A stretch of DNA of 64,000 bases from Sulfurospirillum halorespirans DSM 13726 (GCF_001723605.1 NZ_CP017111.1:682001-746000); one strand, 5' to 3'; counted from the stretch's first letter, positions 19,817 through 28,601 are shown. Notes: generated by a model from the letters alone, not told the origin. Numbers and translations: made by a program.

Positions 19817-20695
19817 ATGCGATTTGCAGAAATTTTCTCTAAAATCCGAAAAACGCAATCTGCTCCAAGTGAAGCGCCAAGCCACTGGGTCAAATGCACT
19901 GCGTGCCAATCTTTAATGTATTACAAAGAGATCGAACAACGTTTTAATGTCTGCCCAAAGTGTGGTTTTCATATGCGTATCTCTGCAAAACAACGAATTG
20001 AACAGCTCTGCGATGAGGGAAGTTTTGTTGAGTTTGACACCAATCTCATACCGATAGATCCTCTGAAATTTGTGGATAAAAAATCCTATAAAAAACGTAT
20101 CGAAGAGGCGCAAGAAAAAACAGGCAAAAACTCATCTGTCATGTGTGGCTCGTGCAGTATTGAGGGTGTGCCCGCTCAGATTGTTGTCTTTGATTTTGCT
20201 TTTATGGGCGGAAGTTTGGGCTCCGTTGAGGGTGAAAAGATTGTAAGAGCTATCAACCGCGCTATTGCCAACAAAGAGGGCGTGATTATCGTGAGTGCGA
20301 GCGGTGGTGCGCGTATGCAAGAGAGCACCTTCTCCTTGCTTCAAATGTCTAAAACATCCGCTGCTTTGACCAAACTCGCTGATGCCAAATTGCCCTATAT
20401 CTCCATTTTAACCGATCCGACGATGGGTGGAGTCAGTGCGTCTTTTGCCTTTTTGGGCGATATCATCATGGCAGAACCAGGCGCACTTGTAGGATTTGCA
20501 GGTCAGAGGGTTATTAAACAGACCATTGGTGCCGATTTACCAGAAGGGTTCCAAAAAGCGGAGTTTTTATTGGAGCACGGTTTGATTGATATGATCGTAA
20601 CGCGTACCGATATGAAAAAAGTGGTCGCAGACTTGTTGAATCTTTTAGGTGGGAGTTGCAAAAACGATGCATTTGAGTTAAGACTCAAAGCATGA
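19817..20695 (+). CDS. accD: Acetyl-CoA carboxylase carboxyltransferase subunit beta
   Basis: Beta half of the carboxyltransferase that makes malonyl-CoA, the first committed step of fatty-acid synthesis. It has 292 residues, an N-terminal zinc ribbon (CTACQSLMYY...NVCPKCG, four cysteines, about 25-48) and the crotonase-like core with SASGGARMQES and ILTDPTMGGVSASFA. Its stop overlaps the rlmH start (ATGA). Confidence 0.96.
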   Translation: MRFAEIFSKIRKTQSAPSEAPSHWVKCTACQSLMYYKEIEQRFNVCPKCGFHMRISAKQRIEQLCDEGSFVEFDTNLIPIDPLKFVDKKSYKKRIEEAQEKTGKNSSVMCGSCSIEGVPAQIVVFDFAFMGGSLGSVEGEKIVRAINRAIANKEGVIIVSASGGARMQESTFSLLQMSKTSAALTKLADAKLPYISILTDPTMGGVSASFAFLGDIIMAEPGALVGFAGQRVIKQTIGADLPEGFQKAEFLLEHGLIDMIVTRTDMKKVVADLLNLLGGSCKNDAFELRLKA

Positions 20696-21147
20696 ATGTA
20701 AAGGTCTTTACGATCGAAAAAAGCAGCGATAAGGCACTTGATGCGATCGCTGGCGAATACACTAAAATGATTTCTCGCTTTGCCAAAGTCGAAGAGATTA
20801 AGATCTTTAATAAGCAAATTGCCTCCGCTCAGATGATCGGAGAAAAAGAAGCGCGAGCTTCTTACACAAAAGCGTACGAATCCCATTTAAAAGGGTACAA
20901 TGTTGCACTTGATGTGGAAGGGGAACAGCTCAACAGTGAGCAGTTTAGTACACTTTTCGATCAAGATGTGAGCATTAATTTTTTTATTGGTGGTGCTTTT
21001 GGGTTTGAAGAGGGTTTTTTAAGCAAAACTCAAAAGATTATAAGTTTAAGTAGATTAACATATGCGCACAAAATCGCGAAAGTGGTTTTATTTGAGCAGA
21101 TTTATAGGGGATTGTGTATAAAAAACAACCATCCCTATCATAAATAG
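20692..21147 (+). CDS. rlmH: 23S rRNA (pseudouridine1915-N3)-methyltransferase RlmH
   Basis: SPOUT-class methyltransferase that modifies pseudouridine 1915 in helix 69 of 23S rRNA. 151 residues with the family's C-terminal knot: FFIGGAFGFEEGFL, ISLSRLTYAHKIAKVVLFEQIYRG and the terminal HPYHK. It overlaps accD by 4 bases, as in C. jejuni. Confidence 0.94.
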   Translation: MNVKVFTIEKSSDKALDAIAGEYTKMISRFAKVEEIKIFNKQIASAQMIGEKEARASYTKAYESHLKGYNVALDVEGEQLNSEQFSTLFDQDVSINFFIGGAFGFEEGFLSKTQKIISLSRLTYAHKIAKVVLFEQIYRGLCIKNNHPYHK

Positions 21148-21152
21148 TTGAT

Positions 21153-21158
21153 TATAAT
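21153..21158 (+). promoter_or_regulatory. Predicted -10 element for dksA
   Basis: TATAAT, an exact -10 hexamer, lies 42 bases before the dksA start in the 53-base gap after rlmH. No convincing -35 is present. The dksA ATG has AAAGGAAACAAAGG upstream. Confidence 0.5.
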
Positions 21159-21200
21159 GCAACGTTATTTCAGGTCAATTTTTTGTAAAGGAAACAAAGG

Positions 21201-21560
21201 ATGAGAGAGCACGAGCTAAAGCATTTCGAGGACATTCTCAAAGAGAGACGCGTCCAAATCAAAAAAAATATCGAAGACTCAATGCGAGAAATCGAAGATC
21301 TTAAAGATACCGATGTCGGTGATGAAGCAGATCATGCTTCCGTGAGTACCGATCGTATGATCGAGCAAGCAATTAGTGCACAACAGATGAAAGAGCTCAA
21401 CGAGATAGAGTTTGCTCTCAACAAAATTCGAAATGGCAGTTATGGCATTTGTGAAATGTGTGAAGAAGATATTGGTTTTCAACGCCTCAAAGTTAAGCCA
21501 CATGCGCGCTACTGCATTGTGTGCCGTGAGATCATTGAGAAATCAGCAAAAAATAAATAA
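21201..21560 (+). CDS. dksA: DksA/TraR-family RNA polymerase regulator
   Basis: Secondary-channel binding factor that, with ppGpp, resets transcription under stress. 119 residues: an N-terminal coiled coil (about 5-75) carrying the acidic tip DTDVGDEADHAS and a C-terminal zinc finger CEMCEEDIGF...CIVCRE with four cysteines, so the zinc site is intact. The order rlmH-dksA is conserved in Campylobacter. Confidence 0.93.
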   Translation: MREHELKHFEDILKERRVQIKKNIEDSMREIEDLKDTDVGDEADHASVSTDRMIEQAISAQQMKELNEIEFALNKIRNGSYGICEMCEEDIGFQRLKVKPHARYCIVCREIIEKSAKNK

Positions 21561-21572
21561 GTAGGAAAAGCC

Positions 21573-22583
21573 ATGGGAATCAAACGCTATATCCTTGTGA
21601 CGCTCATTTACATGTTAGCCATTGGACTGTATATCTATAGTTTTAATGGTGAAAGTTATACCCTTGAACTGTTTGGTCTCTCATTAAGCTTGCCTATAGC
21701 GTTATGGGTACTTCTCCCTGTATTCTTCTTGGCACTTGGTTCTATCGGGCACTTGGTATTTTATAATTTCAAAGATTTCCTCTACAAAAGAGCGTTGAAA
21801 AAAGACAATGAACTGTTTCAAGAGTCTGCTAAAAATCGTATTTTAGGTGAAGAGGTTACCACTTCGTATAAAACCGAGGGATTTAAATTTGCGGGAAAAG
21901 TGCTACAAAGTATGCGTTTTGATGCGACACTTCCAACATCGTTTATTGAAGAAGAGGTGGCAAAAGCATGTGCGGTTGCGGTGAGTGTGACAAACGGAAA
22001 TTACGAAGATCTAAAAAAATATAAGCTTTCTAAAACCAATCCTCTTGTGATTCAAAATAGTATCAATCGTCTTAAAATTGAGCCTCGCTTTGCACTTGAG
22101 GTGCTTAAAAATTGTAAAGAACTTAACAGTGAATTGTGCAAAAAAGCGTATGAAGCATTGCTTGATTTTGCAAGTTTTAATGAAATTAAACGGTATGACT
22201 TTCCCACCGATAAAGATGCGTTTACACGTATGATGAAGCGTTATTTGGACGCGGATGATAGTTTTGAGATGGATATTAAATCGATTGAAGATATGTGTGA
22301 ACAGTTTAAAGCCGATAGGGCTGATTATTTAGAGCTTGCGCGCGAAATGAAGATGAAATTAACACCGGACGCTTTGATTGCACTCTTTGAAAAACTTTAC
22401 AACTCCAAAGGTACCGTTGCGACGGATGCTTATTTGTATGTACTTTATGATCTTCAAATGATTGATAAAATTCGTGAACTTCTCCTCAATTCTGATGGTG
22501 AAGAGTTTGTTAAATTTAAAACCATTATGTTCTTACGCGACCATGGTAAAAGTATTGACATCGAAAAATTCTTGCACGCATGA
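21573..22583 (+). CDS. Conserved membrane-anchored protein of unknown function
   Basis: 336 residues. Two hydrophobic segments near the N-terminus (about 5-23 and 38-62) are followed by a long soluble, helix-rich cytoplasmic part (about 70-336) with no catalytic motif that I recognise. It starts 12 bases after dksA and overlaps the dus start by 4 bases; C. jejuni carries a hypothetical gene in the same place between dus and dksA, so this is a conserved epsilonproteobacterial gene. Function unknown. Confidence 0.8.
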   Translation: MGIKRYILVTLIYMLAIGLYIYSFNGESYTLELFGLSLSLPIALWVLLPVFFLALGSIGHLVFYNFKDFLYKRALKKDNELFQESAKNRILGEEVTTSYKTEGFKFAGKVLQSMRFDATLPTSFIEEEVAKACAVAVSVTNGNYEDLKKYKLSKTNPLVIQNSINRLKIEPRFALEVLKNCKELNSELCKKAYEALLDFASFNEIKRYDFPTDKDAFTRMMKRYLDADDSFEMDIKSIEDMCEQFKADRADYLELAREMKMKLTPDALIALFEKLYNSKGTVATDAYLYVLYDLQMIDKIRELLLNSDGEEFVKFKTIMFLRDHGKSIDIEKFLHA

Positions 22584-23518
22584 CTTCCGAGATAGACTTT
22601 AGTAAGGGCATTTTAGCCCTTGCACCTCTTGCTGGCTTTACCGACCTTCCTTTTCGTAGCGTTGTTAAAAAATTTGGTGCCGATGTCACCTTTTCTGAGA
22701 TGATCAGCGCGAATGCGCTGCGTTATGGTTCGGAAAAAACCTTTAAGATGATCACCAAATCGCCGTTAGAAACGCCCTACATTGTCCAAATTGCAGGATC
22801 AGACCTTGTGTCGATTAAAGAGGCGGTGTTGGCTTTAAATGACATTGAAGGCATCGATGGGATTGATCTGAATTGTGGCTGTCCTGTGCCTAAGATCATC
22901 TCTCAAGAGGCAGGTTCCTCTTTGCTTCTCAATCTTCCTCATATGCAAAAAATCATTGAGACGATTAAAACACACTCAAACAAACGCTACACCAGTGCTA
23001 AAGTACGTCTGGGATTTACCACCAAAATTCCTGAAGAGATAGCACAAGCGTGTGAGAGTGCAGGGGTTGATTTTATGAGCATGCACGGCAGGACACGTGC
23101 AGGAGCCTATAAAGCCGAAGTCGACTATCAAGCGATCGCACGAGCGCGCGCGTCTGTGAAGATTCCTCTGATTGCCAATGGCGACATCACGAGCTATGAA
23201 AAAGCGTTACATGTAAAAGAGATGACAGGATGCAATAGCCTGATGATTGGGCGAGGTGCGGTAGGTAATCCATGGATTTTTTATCAGATCAAAAATGAGC
23301 TCGTGCACGTTGAAAAAACCAAAATTTTGGAAATTGTCTTAGAACATTATGATGCGATGGTTAATTTTTACGGTCAAAAAGGGATTTCGATTTTTCGTAA
23401 ACATCTGCATACGTATTCTAAAGGGTTTCGCGAAGCGTCAGAGTTTAGGGATAAAATTAACCGCATTGAAGATGGTGTGTTGATGCGAGAGGCTATTTTA
23501 ACTTTTTTTGCTCAATAA
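22580..23518 (+). CDS. dus: tRNA-dihydrouridine synthase
   Basis: FMN-dependent reductase that makes dihydrouridine in tRNA D-loops. 312 residues, TIM-barrel with the N-terminal LAPLAGFTDLPFR, the catalytic-cysteine segment LNCGCPVPKI (about residue 95) and FMN-binding HGRTRAG and MIGRGAVGNPWIF. DusB-like, but the subclass cannot be fixed by eye. The stop overlaps the end of a convergent minus-strand gene by 7 bases. Contains TTACATGTAA at 23207 (L-H-V-K). Confidence 0.92.
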   Translation: MTSEIDFSKGILALAPLAGFTDLPFRSVVKKFGADVTFSEMISANALRYGSEKTFKMITKSPLETPYIVQIAGSDLVSIKEAVLALNDIEGIDGIDLNCGCPVPKIISQEAGSSLLLNLPHMQKIIETIKTHSNKRYTSAKVRLGFTTKIPEEIAQACESAGVDFMSMHGRTRAGAYKAEVDYQAIARARASVKIPLIANGDITSYEKALHVKEMTGCNSLMIGRGAVGNPWIFYQIKNELVHVEKTKILEIVLEHYDAMVNFYGQKGISIFRKHLHTYSKGFREASEFRDKINRIEDGVLMREAILTFFAQ

Positions 23519-23874
23519 CCGTCATCAAAGCCTTGTGCTTTGTGTTTATCTTTTTTGTAATTCCCTCGATATTTCTCTTTTTCCAGTAAATTTGCCTCTT
23601 TTAAAAGACGTTTGTGCGTCTCTTCGATGTCTATCTCTTCGAGATTAATGATGCTATTGGAAACCAAATTGACATAATTTTGCAACAAATTAGTGTAGGT
23701 CGAATCAAGTCTGACGGGATCGACTTTTCTGAGTGTCTTAAGCCCTTTTTCGGCACGTTTTACAAACAAGACAAAATCAAAATTTTCATTTTTAAGTGCA
23801 CTCACGCAACTGCCTAAAAAGCGCTCAAGAGCCCTGATATATTTAACGCGAGCGTCTTTGTCGTTGATGTTCAT
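23512..23874 (-). CDS. Conserved hypothetical protein
   Basis: 120 residues, strongly charged and predicted mostly helical, with no signal peptide or membrane segment. The N-terminus (NINDKDARVKYIRALERFLGS) looks like a regular amphipathic helix; the C-terminus is Lys/Tyr-rich. Its start overlaps the stop of the AEC transporter by 4 bases, so it is the last gene of a minus-strand operon (fliN, fliO-like, AEC, this gene). Not recognised as a known family; function unknown. Confidence 0.7.
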   Translation of the reverse strand: MNINDKDARVKYIRALERFLGSCVSALKNENFDFVLFVKRAEKGLKTLRKVDPVRLDSTYTNLLQNYVNLVSNSIINLEEIDIEETHKRLLKEANLLEKEKYRGNYKKDKHKAQGFDDGY

Positions 23875-24800
23875 GGCATGCTCACGATGTTAAGATAGTG
23901 TAAAAGGTTGCTGATAAGGATAAAAAAAGGTATAAAAACCAATGAGGTGAAAAAGACCAAGAGGGTCACATCTAAGGGCTTACACTCATACAATGCGGCC
24001 AAATTGACGTTAGTGACCGCCAGTGGCACAATGAGTTCAATAAAAATCAGGGTCGCGACCATCGGCTCTAAATCAAGCAAACCATAGAGAATCCAACCAG
24101 CAATCAGTGGCGTGATGACAAACTTAATAACGCTTACATGTAAAAGGAGTTTCGTGTTGATACTGCGAAGTTTGATGTTGTAAAGGTACATACCAAAAAT
24201 GACCAGTTGAATGACCATCGTACAATACGCTCCCATCTCTAAAGGAATACGCATCGCAGGATGAAGGTGGATCTCAAAAATATTCATTAAAAGAGCCAAG
24301 GAGGCAAACCAGATCACAGGTAATTTGATGATGTTAAAGAGGGATTGTTTGATGCTAAAGTTGCCTCTGGAGTAGAAGAAAACGCCAAGGGTATAGACGA
24401 TAAATACATTGGTGATGTTGATCATGCTCATATACAAAATAGACGCATCTCCAAAAAGCGCGATGCCCAGTGGAATGCCAAGATTTCCCGTATTGCCAAT
24501 GATCACACAGATGGTGATGATGGATTTTTCTTTAATGTCCTCTTTGAAAAAGATAAAAGCAATGAGGGAGCTTATCAGCACGCAGATCAGCGAAATCGTT
24601 AAGTACCAAAAGGGTGCTTCAAGGAGTGAAAACTCAATCGGACGGCTGGAGAGTCCCCAAAATGAGAGCATGGGTTGTAAAAAATAGATGGAGAGAAGGA
24701 TCATCCCTTTTTCATTCATCTCCTCTTTGAGCATCCGCTTTGCCATAAATCCTAGAAAGATGAAGGCGTAGATGGACAAGATCGAGATAGCGATGGTCAT
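23871..24800 (-). CDS. AEC (auxin efflux carrier)-family permease, copy 1
   Basis: 309 residues with about ten hydrophobic segments in two halves, as in the AEC/BART superfamily (MleP malate, MdcF malonate carriers). The family's NTGNLGIPLGIALFG motif lies near residues 103-117. It probably moves an organic anion; the substrate cannot be told. A clear paralogue lies at 27547-28470. It starts 6 bases after the fliO-like gene on the same strand. TTACATGTAA at 24134 is read L-H-V-S. Confidence 0.85.
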   Translation of the reverse strand: MTIAISILSIYAFIFLGFMAKRMLKEEMNEKGMILLSIYFLQPMLSFWGLSSRPIEFSLLEAPFWYLTISLICVLISSLIAFIFFKEDIKEKSIITICVIIGNTGNLGIPLGIALFGDASILYMSMINITNVFIVYTLGVFFYSRGNFSIKQSLFNIIKLPVIWFASLALLMNIFEIHLHPAMRIPLEMGAYCTMVIQLVIFGMYLYNIKLRSINTKLLLHVSVIKFVITPLIAGWILYGLLDLEPMVATLIFIELIVPLAVTNVNLAALYECKPLDVTLLVFFTSLVFIPFFILISNLLHYLNIVSMP

Positions 24801-24806
24801 AAGGTC

Positions 24807-25676
24807 TTAACGGAGCTCGTCGATAGGGGTGTAATCTGCGGAAGCCTTATTTTTATAGGTGCTGAGTTTGTTGTCTTGAAGTTTGAGGTAGTCATCCAAA
24901 CGTCTGCGATTTTCCTCAAAAACTTTTTCAAAATCGGTGTCATCTTTGACTTCGCCATTTTGAAATTTCTCTAAAAGAACGTTGGAATTTCCTGTCATCA
25001 CGAGGTATTTGATGGTGCCGTACTCAAAAAGTACCACACTGTTTTGGTTATCGATCTGTTTTTTATGCAACAGCGTTACCTCTTGTTGCGTGCCTGTTTT
25101 TGGGTTGAAAAGCCATGATTTACCACCCTTTTGAGCAGCATTGGATGGTTTGATCGTTTGAATTGCCAGTCGTTTTTTAATCCAAAACATCACGATCACC
25201 AAGAAGAGCAAAATGGCAATCACAATAATATAGCGCATGTCGATCAGATCAACCGAAGAGGAAGGTGCGGTTGGAAGGGATGAACTGACCGTCTCTGAGG
25301 AACTTTGTGTCGGTGCTTGCATCACACTACTGCGAATGCGAAGCCCAAAACCATCAACGGTTTTAGAGGCAACCACGCTCACTTTTTTATCGCTTTTAAG
25401 CACCACTTTAAGGGTATTGTTTTTTTCAGGAATGATGGTGAGTTCTTGAATGATATTAGAGTTAATACTCTTTTCGATCATCTTGTCATAGCCAAGATCG
25501 TTAATCGTAAGCGTAATGGACGTTGCATCGTTTTTTTGAGAGATACTGCCTTCATGGGGGGCATCAAACGAGAGCATCACATCAACGCGATCACTTCGCT
25601 CGTAGACATTGTAGGTCAATAAATTAGACGCATTTACCCATGAAACTAACACGAGGAGTGCGACAAAAAGTCTCAT
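24807..25676 (-). CDS. fliO: Probable flagellar export protein FliO (extended epsilonproteobacterial form)
   Basis: 289 residues: signal peptide (about 1-16, ending VNA), a beta-rich periplasmic domain (about 20-118), a Ser/Thr linker, one membrane segment (about 148-166), then a basic cytoplasmic domain with KTGTQQEVTLLHKKQ. Long periplasmic extensions are reported for FliO in Helicobacter and Campylobacter, and in both this gene sits next to fliN, as here (4-base overlap, ATGA). No strong motif defines FliO, so the call rests on architecture plus position. Confidence 0.6.
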   Translation of the reverse strand: MRLFVALLVLVSWVNASNLLTYNVYERSDRVDVMLSFDAPHEGSISQKNDATSITLTINDLGYDKMIEKSINSNIIQELTIIPEKNNTLKVVLKSDKKVSVVASKTVDGFGLRIRSSVMQAPTQSSSETVSSSLPTAPSSSVDLIDMRYIIVIAILLFLVIVMFWIKKRLAIQTIKPSNAAQKGGKSWLFNPKTGTQQEVTLLHKKQIDNQNSVVLFEYGTIKYLVMTGNSNVLLEKFQNGEVKDDTDFEKVFEENRRRLDDYLKLQDNKLSTYKNKASADYTPIDELR

Positions 25677-25984
25677 ACGTTCTCTTTTTTAAAGTATTGG
25701 ATGACGGTTTTGGAATCTAAAATTTCATTGATACGGATTGCGAGGTTTTTCTCATACACCATCACCTCTCCTTTACCAAAGATTTTGTTGTTGATGTAGA
25801 GTTCAACACTTTCACCTGCAGGTTTTTCAAGGTCGATGACGGAACCTTTTTCGAGTTTTAAAAGTTTTTGAATCGTAATATTGGTCGTGCCAAGCTCTGC
25901 CACAAAATCGACATTAATATCTAAAAGATTTTCAAATCCCGAGAGAAGTTTGCGTGCGACATACTCTTGATCGACTGCGTCCAA
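25673..25984 (-). CDS. fliN: Flagellar motor switch protein FliN
   Basis: C-ring component that takes part in motor switching and export. A SpoA domain is clear: NVDFVAELGTTNITIQKLL, GSVIDLEKPAGESVELYINNK and GKGEVMVYEKNLAIRI (quoted as segments). I place the start at the TTG at 25984, six bases after AAAGGA, giving 103 residues (usual FliN length) rather than at the TTG at 26017, which lacks a ribosome site. First gene of the minus-strand run. Confidence 0.85.
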   Translation of the reverse strand: MDAVDQEYVARKLLSGFENLLDINVDFVAELGTTNITIQKLLKLEKGSVIDLEKPAGESVELYINNKIFGKGEVMVYEKNLAIRINEILDSKTVIQYFKKENV

Positions 25985-26097
25985 TGCTATTCCTTTACAG
26001 ATGTGTTCACCTAACAAAGCAAAAACTCTTCCAAACCTTGGTGTATAGGTTTATTATAGTTTATTTTGTTTAAATTGTTTATTAAGCTAGATTTTAG

Positions 26098-26106
26098 TGG
26101 TATGAT
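26098..26106 (+). promoter_or_regulatory. Predicted extended -10 promoter for the ArsC-like gene
   Basis: TGGTATGAT (TG, one base, TATGAT) lies about 47 bases before the start at 26153, in the 168-base divergent region shared with fliN. The rest of this region is AT-rich and nothing else was recognised in it. Confidence 0.4.
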
Positions 26107-26152
26107 GTTTGGTATAGCTTTTGCATAGACCCTATCTAAACGCAAAGGAGCG

Positions 26153-26581
26153 ATGATGTTTAAAACGACACCCAATCAGGTCATTTTCTACGAAAAAACA
26201 GGCTGTAGTGGGAACGCTCGTCAAAAAGCGCTTCTTAAAGAACACGGTGTCATATTTGAAGTGCGAAGCCTTTTGGACACACGCTGGGATGTGCAAACAT
26301 TGAACGCATTTTTTGAAGGACTAAGCCTCAAAGAGATGCTCAACCCTTTTGCGCCACAGCTTAAAGATGGGACGTTTAAAGTGGACGATTACACCAAGGA
26401 AAGTCTTATCGAAAAAATGGTGCAAGAGCCCATTTTGATCCGTCGTCCGCTGATGCAAATTGGTACTGTAAAGCTCTGTGGTTTCGACATTCCAAAGCTT
26501 AATTCCCTTTTACATGTAAAGATGCCAATTCCCCAAAATATCAACGCCTGTTTAAGCAGTGACGCATGCAACAATGCTTAG
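26153..26581 (+). CDS. ArsC/Spx-like, nitrogenase-associated-type protein
   Basis: 142 residues with a thioredoxin-like ArsC/Spx fold: VIFYEKTGCSGNARQKALL (cysteine near residue 19), then LIRRPLMQIG, the ArsC-type RRPL segment. The YEK-GC-NARQK pattern fits the group annotated as nitrogenase-associated ArsC-like proteins rather than true arsenate reductases. AAAGGAGCG precedes two adjacent ATGs (26153, 26156). It overlaps the next gene by 16 bases. No nif genes are in the window, so the link to nitrogen fixation is family knowledge only. Contains TTACATGTAA at 26510 (L-H-V-K). Confidence 0.75.
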   Translation: MMFKTTPNQVIFYEKTGCSGNARQKALLKEHGVIFEVRSLLDTRWDVQTLNAFFEGLSLKEMLNPFAPQLKDGTFKVDDYTKESLIEKMVQEPILIRRPLMQIGTVKLCGFDIPKLNSLLHVKMPIPQNINACLSSDACNNA

Positions 26582-26865
26582 AATATATCTGTCGGGAGTT
26601 TGAAAAGGTCAAGGACTATTTGCATGCGCCCACACCTGCCAAAGAGCTGATCATCAACAACCTTTTTGCCAATTTTATGGACTGCTTTTCGGAGTATCCG
26701 TTTGAAAAAAAGCGCTACCCCAAAGAGTTTTTACACAGTGCCAATCTCTACAATGCAGGCGATGTGGTGATGCTAAAACGCTTTGAGGACATCGGAATGC
26801 GCTATTTGCTGCTGAGTGATTTTTACGATTATGTCAAAATCACCCATTTGTATCACAAAGTCTAA
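26566..26865 (+). CDS. Hypothetical protein coupled to the ArsC-like gene
   Basis: 99 residues, soluble, rich in aromatic residues (Phe, Tyr) and charged, with one Cys near each end of the first half (CLEYICREFE; MDCFSEY). No recognised domain. The 16-base overlap with the preceding ArsC-like gene indicates translational coupling and a shared job. Its stop nearly abuts the convergent stop of the gamma-carbonic-anhydrase-like gene (4-base overlap). Confidence 0.6.
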   Translation: MQQCLEYICREFEKVKDYLHAPTPAKELIINNLFANFMDCFSEYPFEKKRYPKEFLHSANLYNAGDVVMLKRFEDIGMRYLLLSDFYDYVKITHLYHKV

Positions 26866-27446
26866 TCTTCCTTCAAACTTGCCAGTTTCGCACAAAGCTT
26901 TTGCGTCACTTTTTTGGTCGTCGCTTCATCGCGCTCCAATCCGTAAACGCTAAGAGGAAAATTCAGAGGTTTTTGGATGCGCCAGATGCACTCGTGCTCT
27001 TCGGTTGGAAGGATGGAAGCAGGATTGCCCACGGCAACCCAACCGATGGGTACCATGCTATCAGCTTTGAGGCGTGATTTGATGTGAACCACCGCGCCAA
27101 TGCGAATTTCACTGCGAGCACCCACGTGTGAACCATGCAAAACAGAAGCATTGGTCGCCACAAAGACCTCTTCTTCCAAATGACAGCCAACGACATGCGC
27201 GTGCGGGCCGATAAGGCAGTTATTTGCGATGTTTAAAGGGTGATTATCAAGGCTTCGAAGCACCGCATTTTCCATGACAACACACTCGTCGCCAATGCAA
27301 ATCGCGCCACCTTCTGCGATAATTTGCGCCCCAAACAAAATGCGAGCGTTCGCACCAATGGTAACATTGCCATAAACCATAGCATTAGGAGCGATAAACG
27401 CGGTAGGGTCGATGCGCGGAGATACGCCTTGATGACTTGAAATCAT
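26862..27446 (-). CDS. Gamma-carbonic-anhydrase-like hexapeptide-repeat protein
   Basis: 194 residues forming a left-handed beta-helix, seen as hexapeptide repeats from about residue 14 to 145 (IAPNAMVYGNVTIGANARILFG). The PaaY/YrdA/CaiE group includes zinc gamma-carbonic anhydrases and putative acyltransferases; His residues in DNHPLNIANNCLIGPHAHVVGC could bind metal. I choose the ATG at 27446 with AAAGGAAA upstream over the ATG at 27467. Substrate and activity are not determined by sequence. Confidence 0.78.
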   Translation of the reverse strand: MISSHQGVSPRIDPTAFIAPNAMVYGNVTIGANARILFGAQIIAEGGAICIGDECVVMENAVLRSLDNHPLNIANNCLIGPHAHVVGCHLEEEVFVATNASVLHGSHVGARSEIRIGAVVHIKSRLKADSMVPIGWVAVGNPASILPTEEHECIWRIQKPLNFPLSVYGLERDEATTKKVTQKLCAKLASLKED

Positions 27447-27546
27447 AGAGTTTCCTTTTGAAAGCACAACGTGTGTGGATGAGATAAGATAGAGATGAAA
27501 TTATACTGCTAAGCGAGGCAAATAAAGCTATAAAAAAAATAAATTT

Positions 27547-28470
27547 TTAGAGTGAAACGATATGAAAATAGTTCAAAAGATAGCTAATAAACATAAGATA
27601 AGGGATGAAAATAAACGAGGTAAAAAACACCAAAGAGGCGACATCGACAGGTTTACAGCCATAAATGGCTGCAACATTGATATTATTGAGTGCCAAAGGC
27701 ATGATGAGCTGAACCAGTAAGATCGCTGCAACCATTGGCTCGATGGGAAGAAGGTAAAAGAGTATCCAAGCGCTCATCAGAGGTGCAACGATGAACTTCA
27801 CAAGGTTTACATGTAAAAGCAGTTTATAATTGAGCGTTTTGATCTTGACATTGCACAGATACATGCCAAAGACGATGAGTTGAAGCACGATCATACAGTA
27901 GGCACCCATCTCTAACGATTTAAAAATTGTCGGTGGGATTTGAACCTGTGCAAAATTCAGTGCTAGGGCGATAAAAGATGCCCAGATGACGGGAAGTTTG
28001 ATGATATTGAGCAGGGATGCTTTGAGGTTAGAGGTGCCACCTGAGTAGAAGAAAACACCTAAAGTATAGGTCATAAAGGTATTGGCAAAGCTGATCATGC
28101 TGGTGTAGATGATGGACTCCTCACCAAAGAGCGCAATGCCCAGAGGAATACCAAGATTGCCCGTATTGCCAAGGGCTACGGCGATACTCATGATCGCTTT
28201 TTCTTTATCGTCCGTAAAAAAAAGTCGCGCAAAGATGTAGCCAAGCACAATCGTCACACATGAAATCAGCACATAATACAAGGGCACTTGCAGTAAAGAA
28301 AGTGTTATAGGTCTGGTGGAAAGTCCCCAAAACGAGAAAATGGGGTGCAGAAAATAGACAGTGATGATGCTCATGCCGCGCTCTTGTATCTGCTCTTTAA
28401 AAATCTTTTTCGCGATAAATCCAAAGAGGATAAAAACATAAATCGACAAGATCGCAATGGCAATATTCAT
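27547..28470 (-). CDS. AEC (auxin efflux carrier)-family permease, copy 2
   Basis: 307 residues, about ten membrane segments, with the same NTGNLGIPLGIALFG motif as the copy at 23871-24800; the two match along their whole length (both start with AIAILSIY-type helices and end KPxDVxxLVFFTS...). They are paralogues about 2.7 kb apart on the same strand. Likely organic-anion transport; substrate unknown. TTACATGTAA at 27807 is at the same place in the protein (LLHVN) as in copy 1 (LLHVS). Confidence 0.85.
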   Translation of the reverse strand: MNIAIAILSIYVFILFGFIAKKIFKEQIQERGMSIITVYFLHPIFSFWGLSTRPITLSLLQVPLYYVLISCVTIVLGYIFARLFFTDDKEKAIMSIAVALGNTGNLGIPLGIALFGEESIIYTSMISFANTFMTYTLGVFFYSGGTSNLKASLLNIIKLPVIWASFIALALNFAQVQIPPTIFKSLEMGAYCMIVLQLIVFGMYLCNVKIKTLNYKLLLHVNLVKFIVAPLMSAWILFYLLPIEPMVAAILLVQLIMPLALNNINVAAIYGCKPVDVASLVFFTSFIFIPYLMFISYLLNYFHIVSL

Positions 28471-28601
28471 AGCAAAGACTCTTTACATGTAACGATTTTA
28501 AAAAAGAGTATTGTAACGCAAATTGAAGCAAACGGTTTAATTTTTAGGACACTTTAGCCCTTTAGTCGTCGCATGCTAAAATGAAAGTAAAAAGAGAATC
28601 C

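Noticed and set aside
21608-21617. TTACATGTTA in the membrane protein after dksA
   Set aside because: One mismatch, without the surrounding A/T symmetry; could be chance, so it is not counted.
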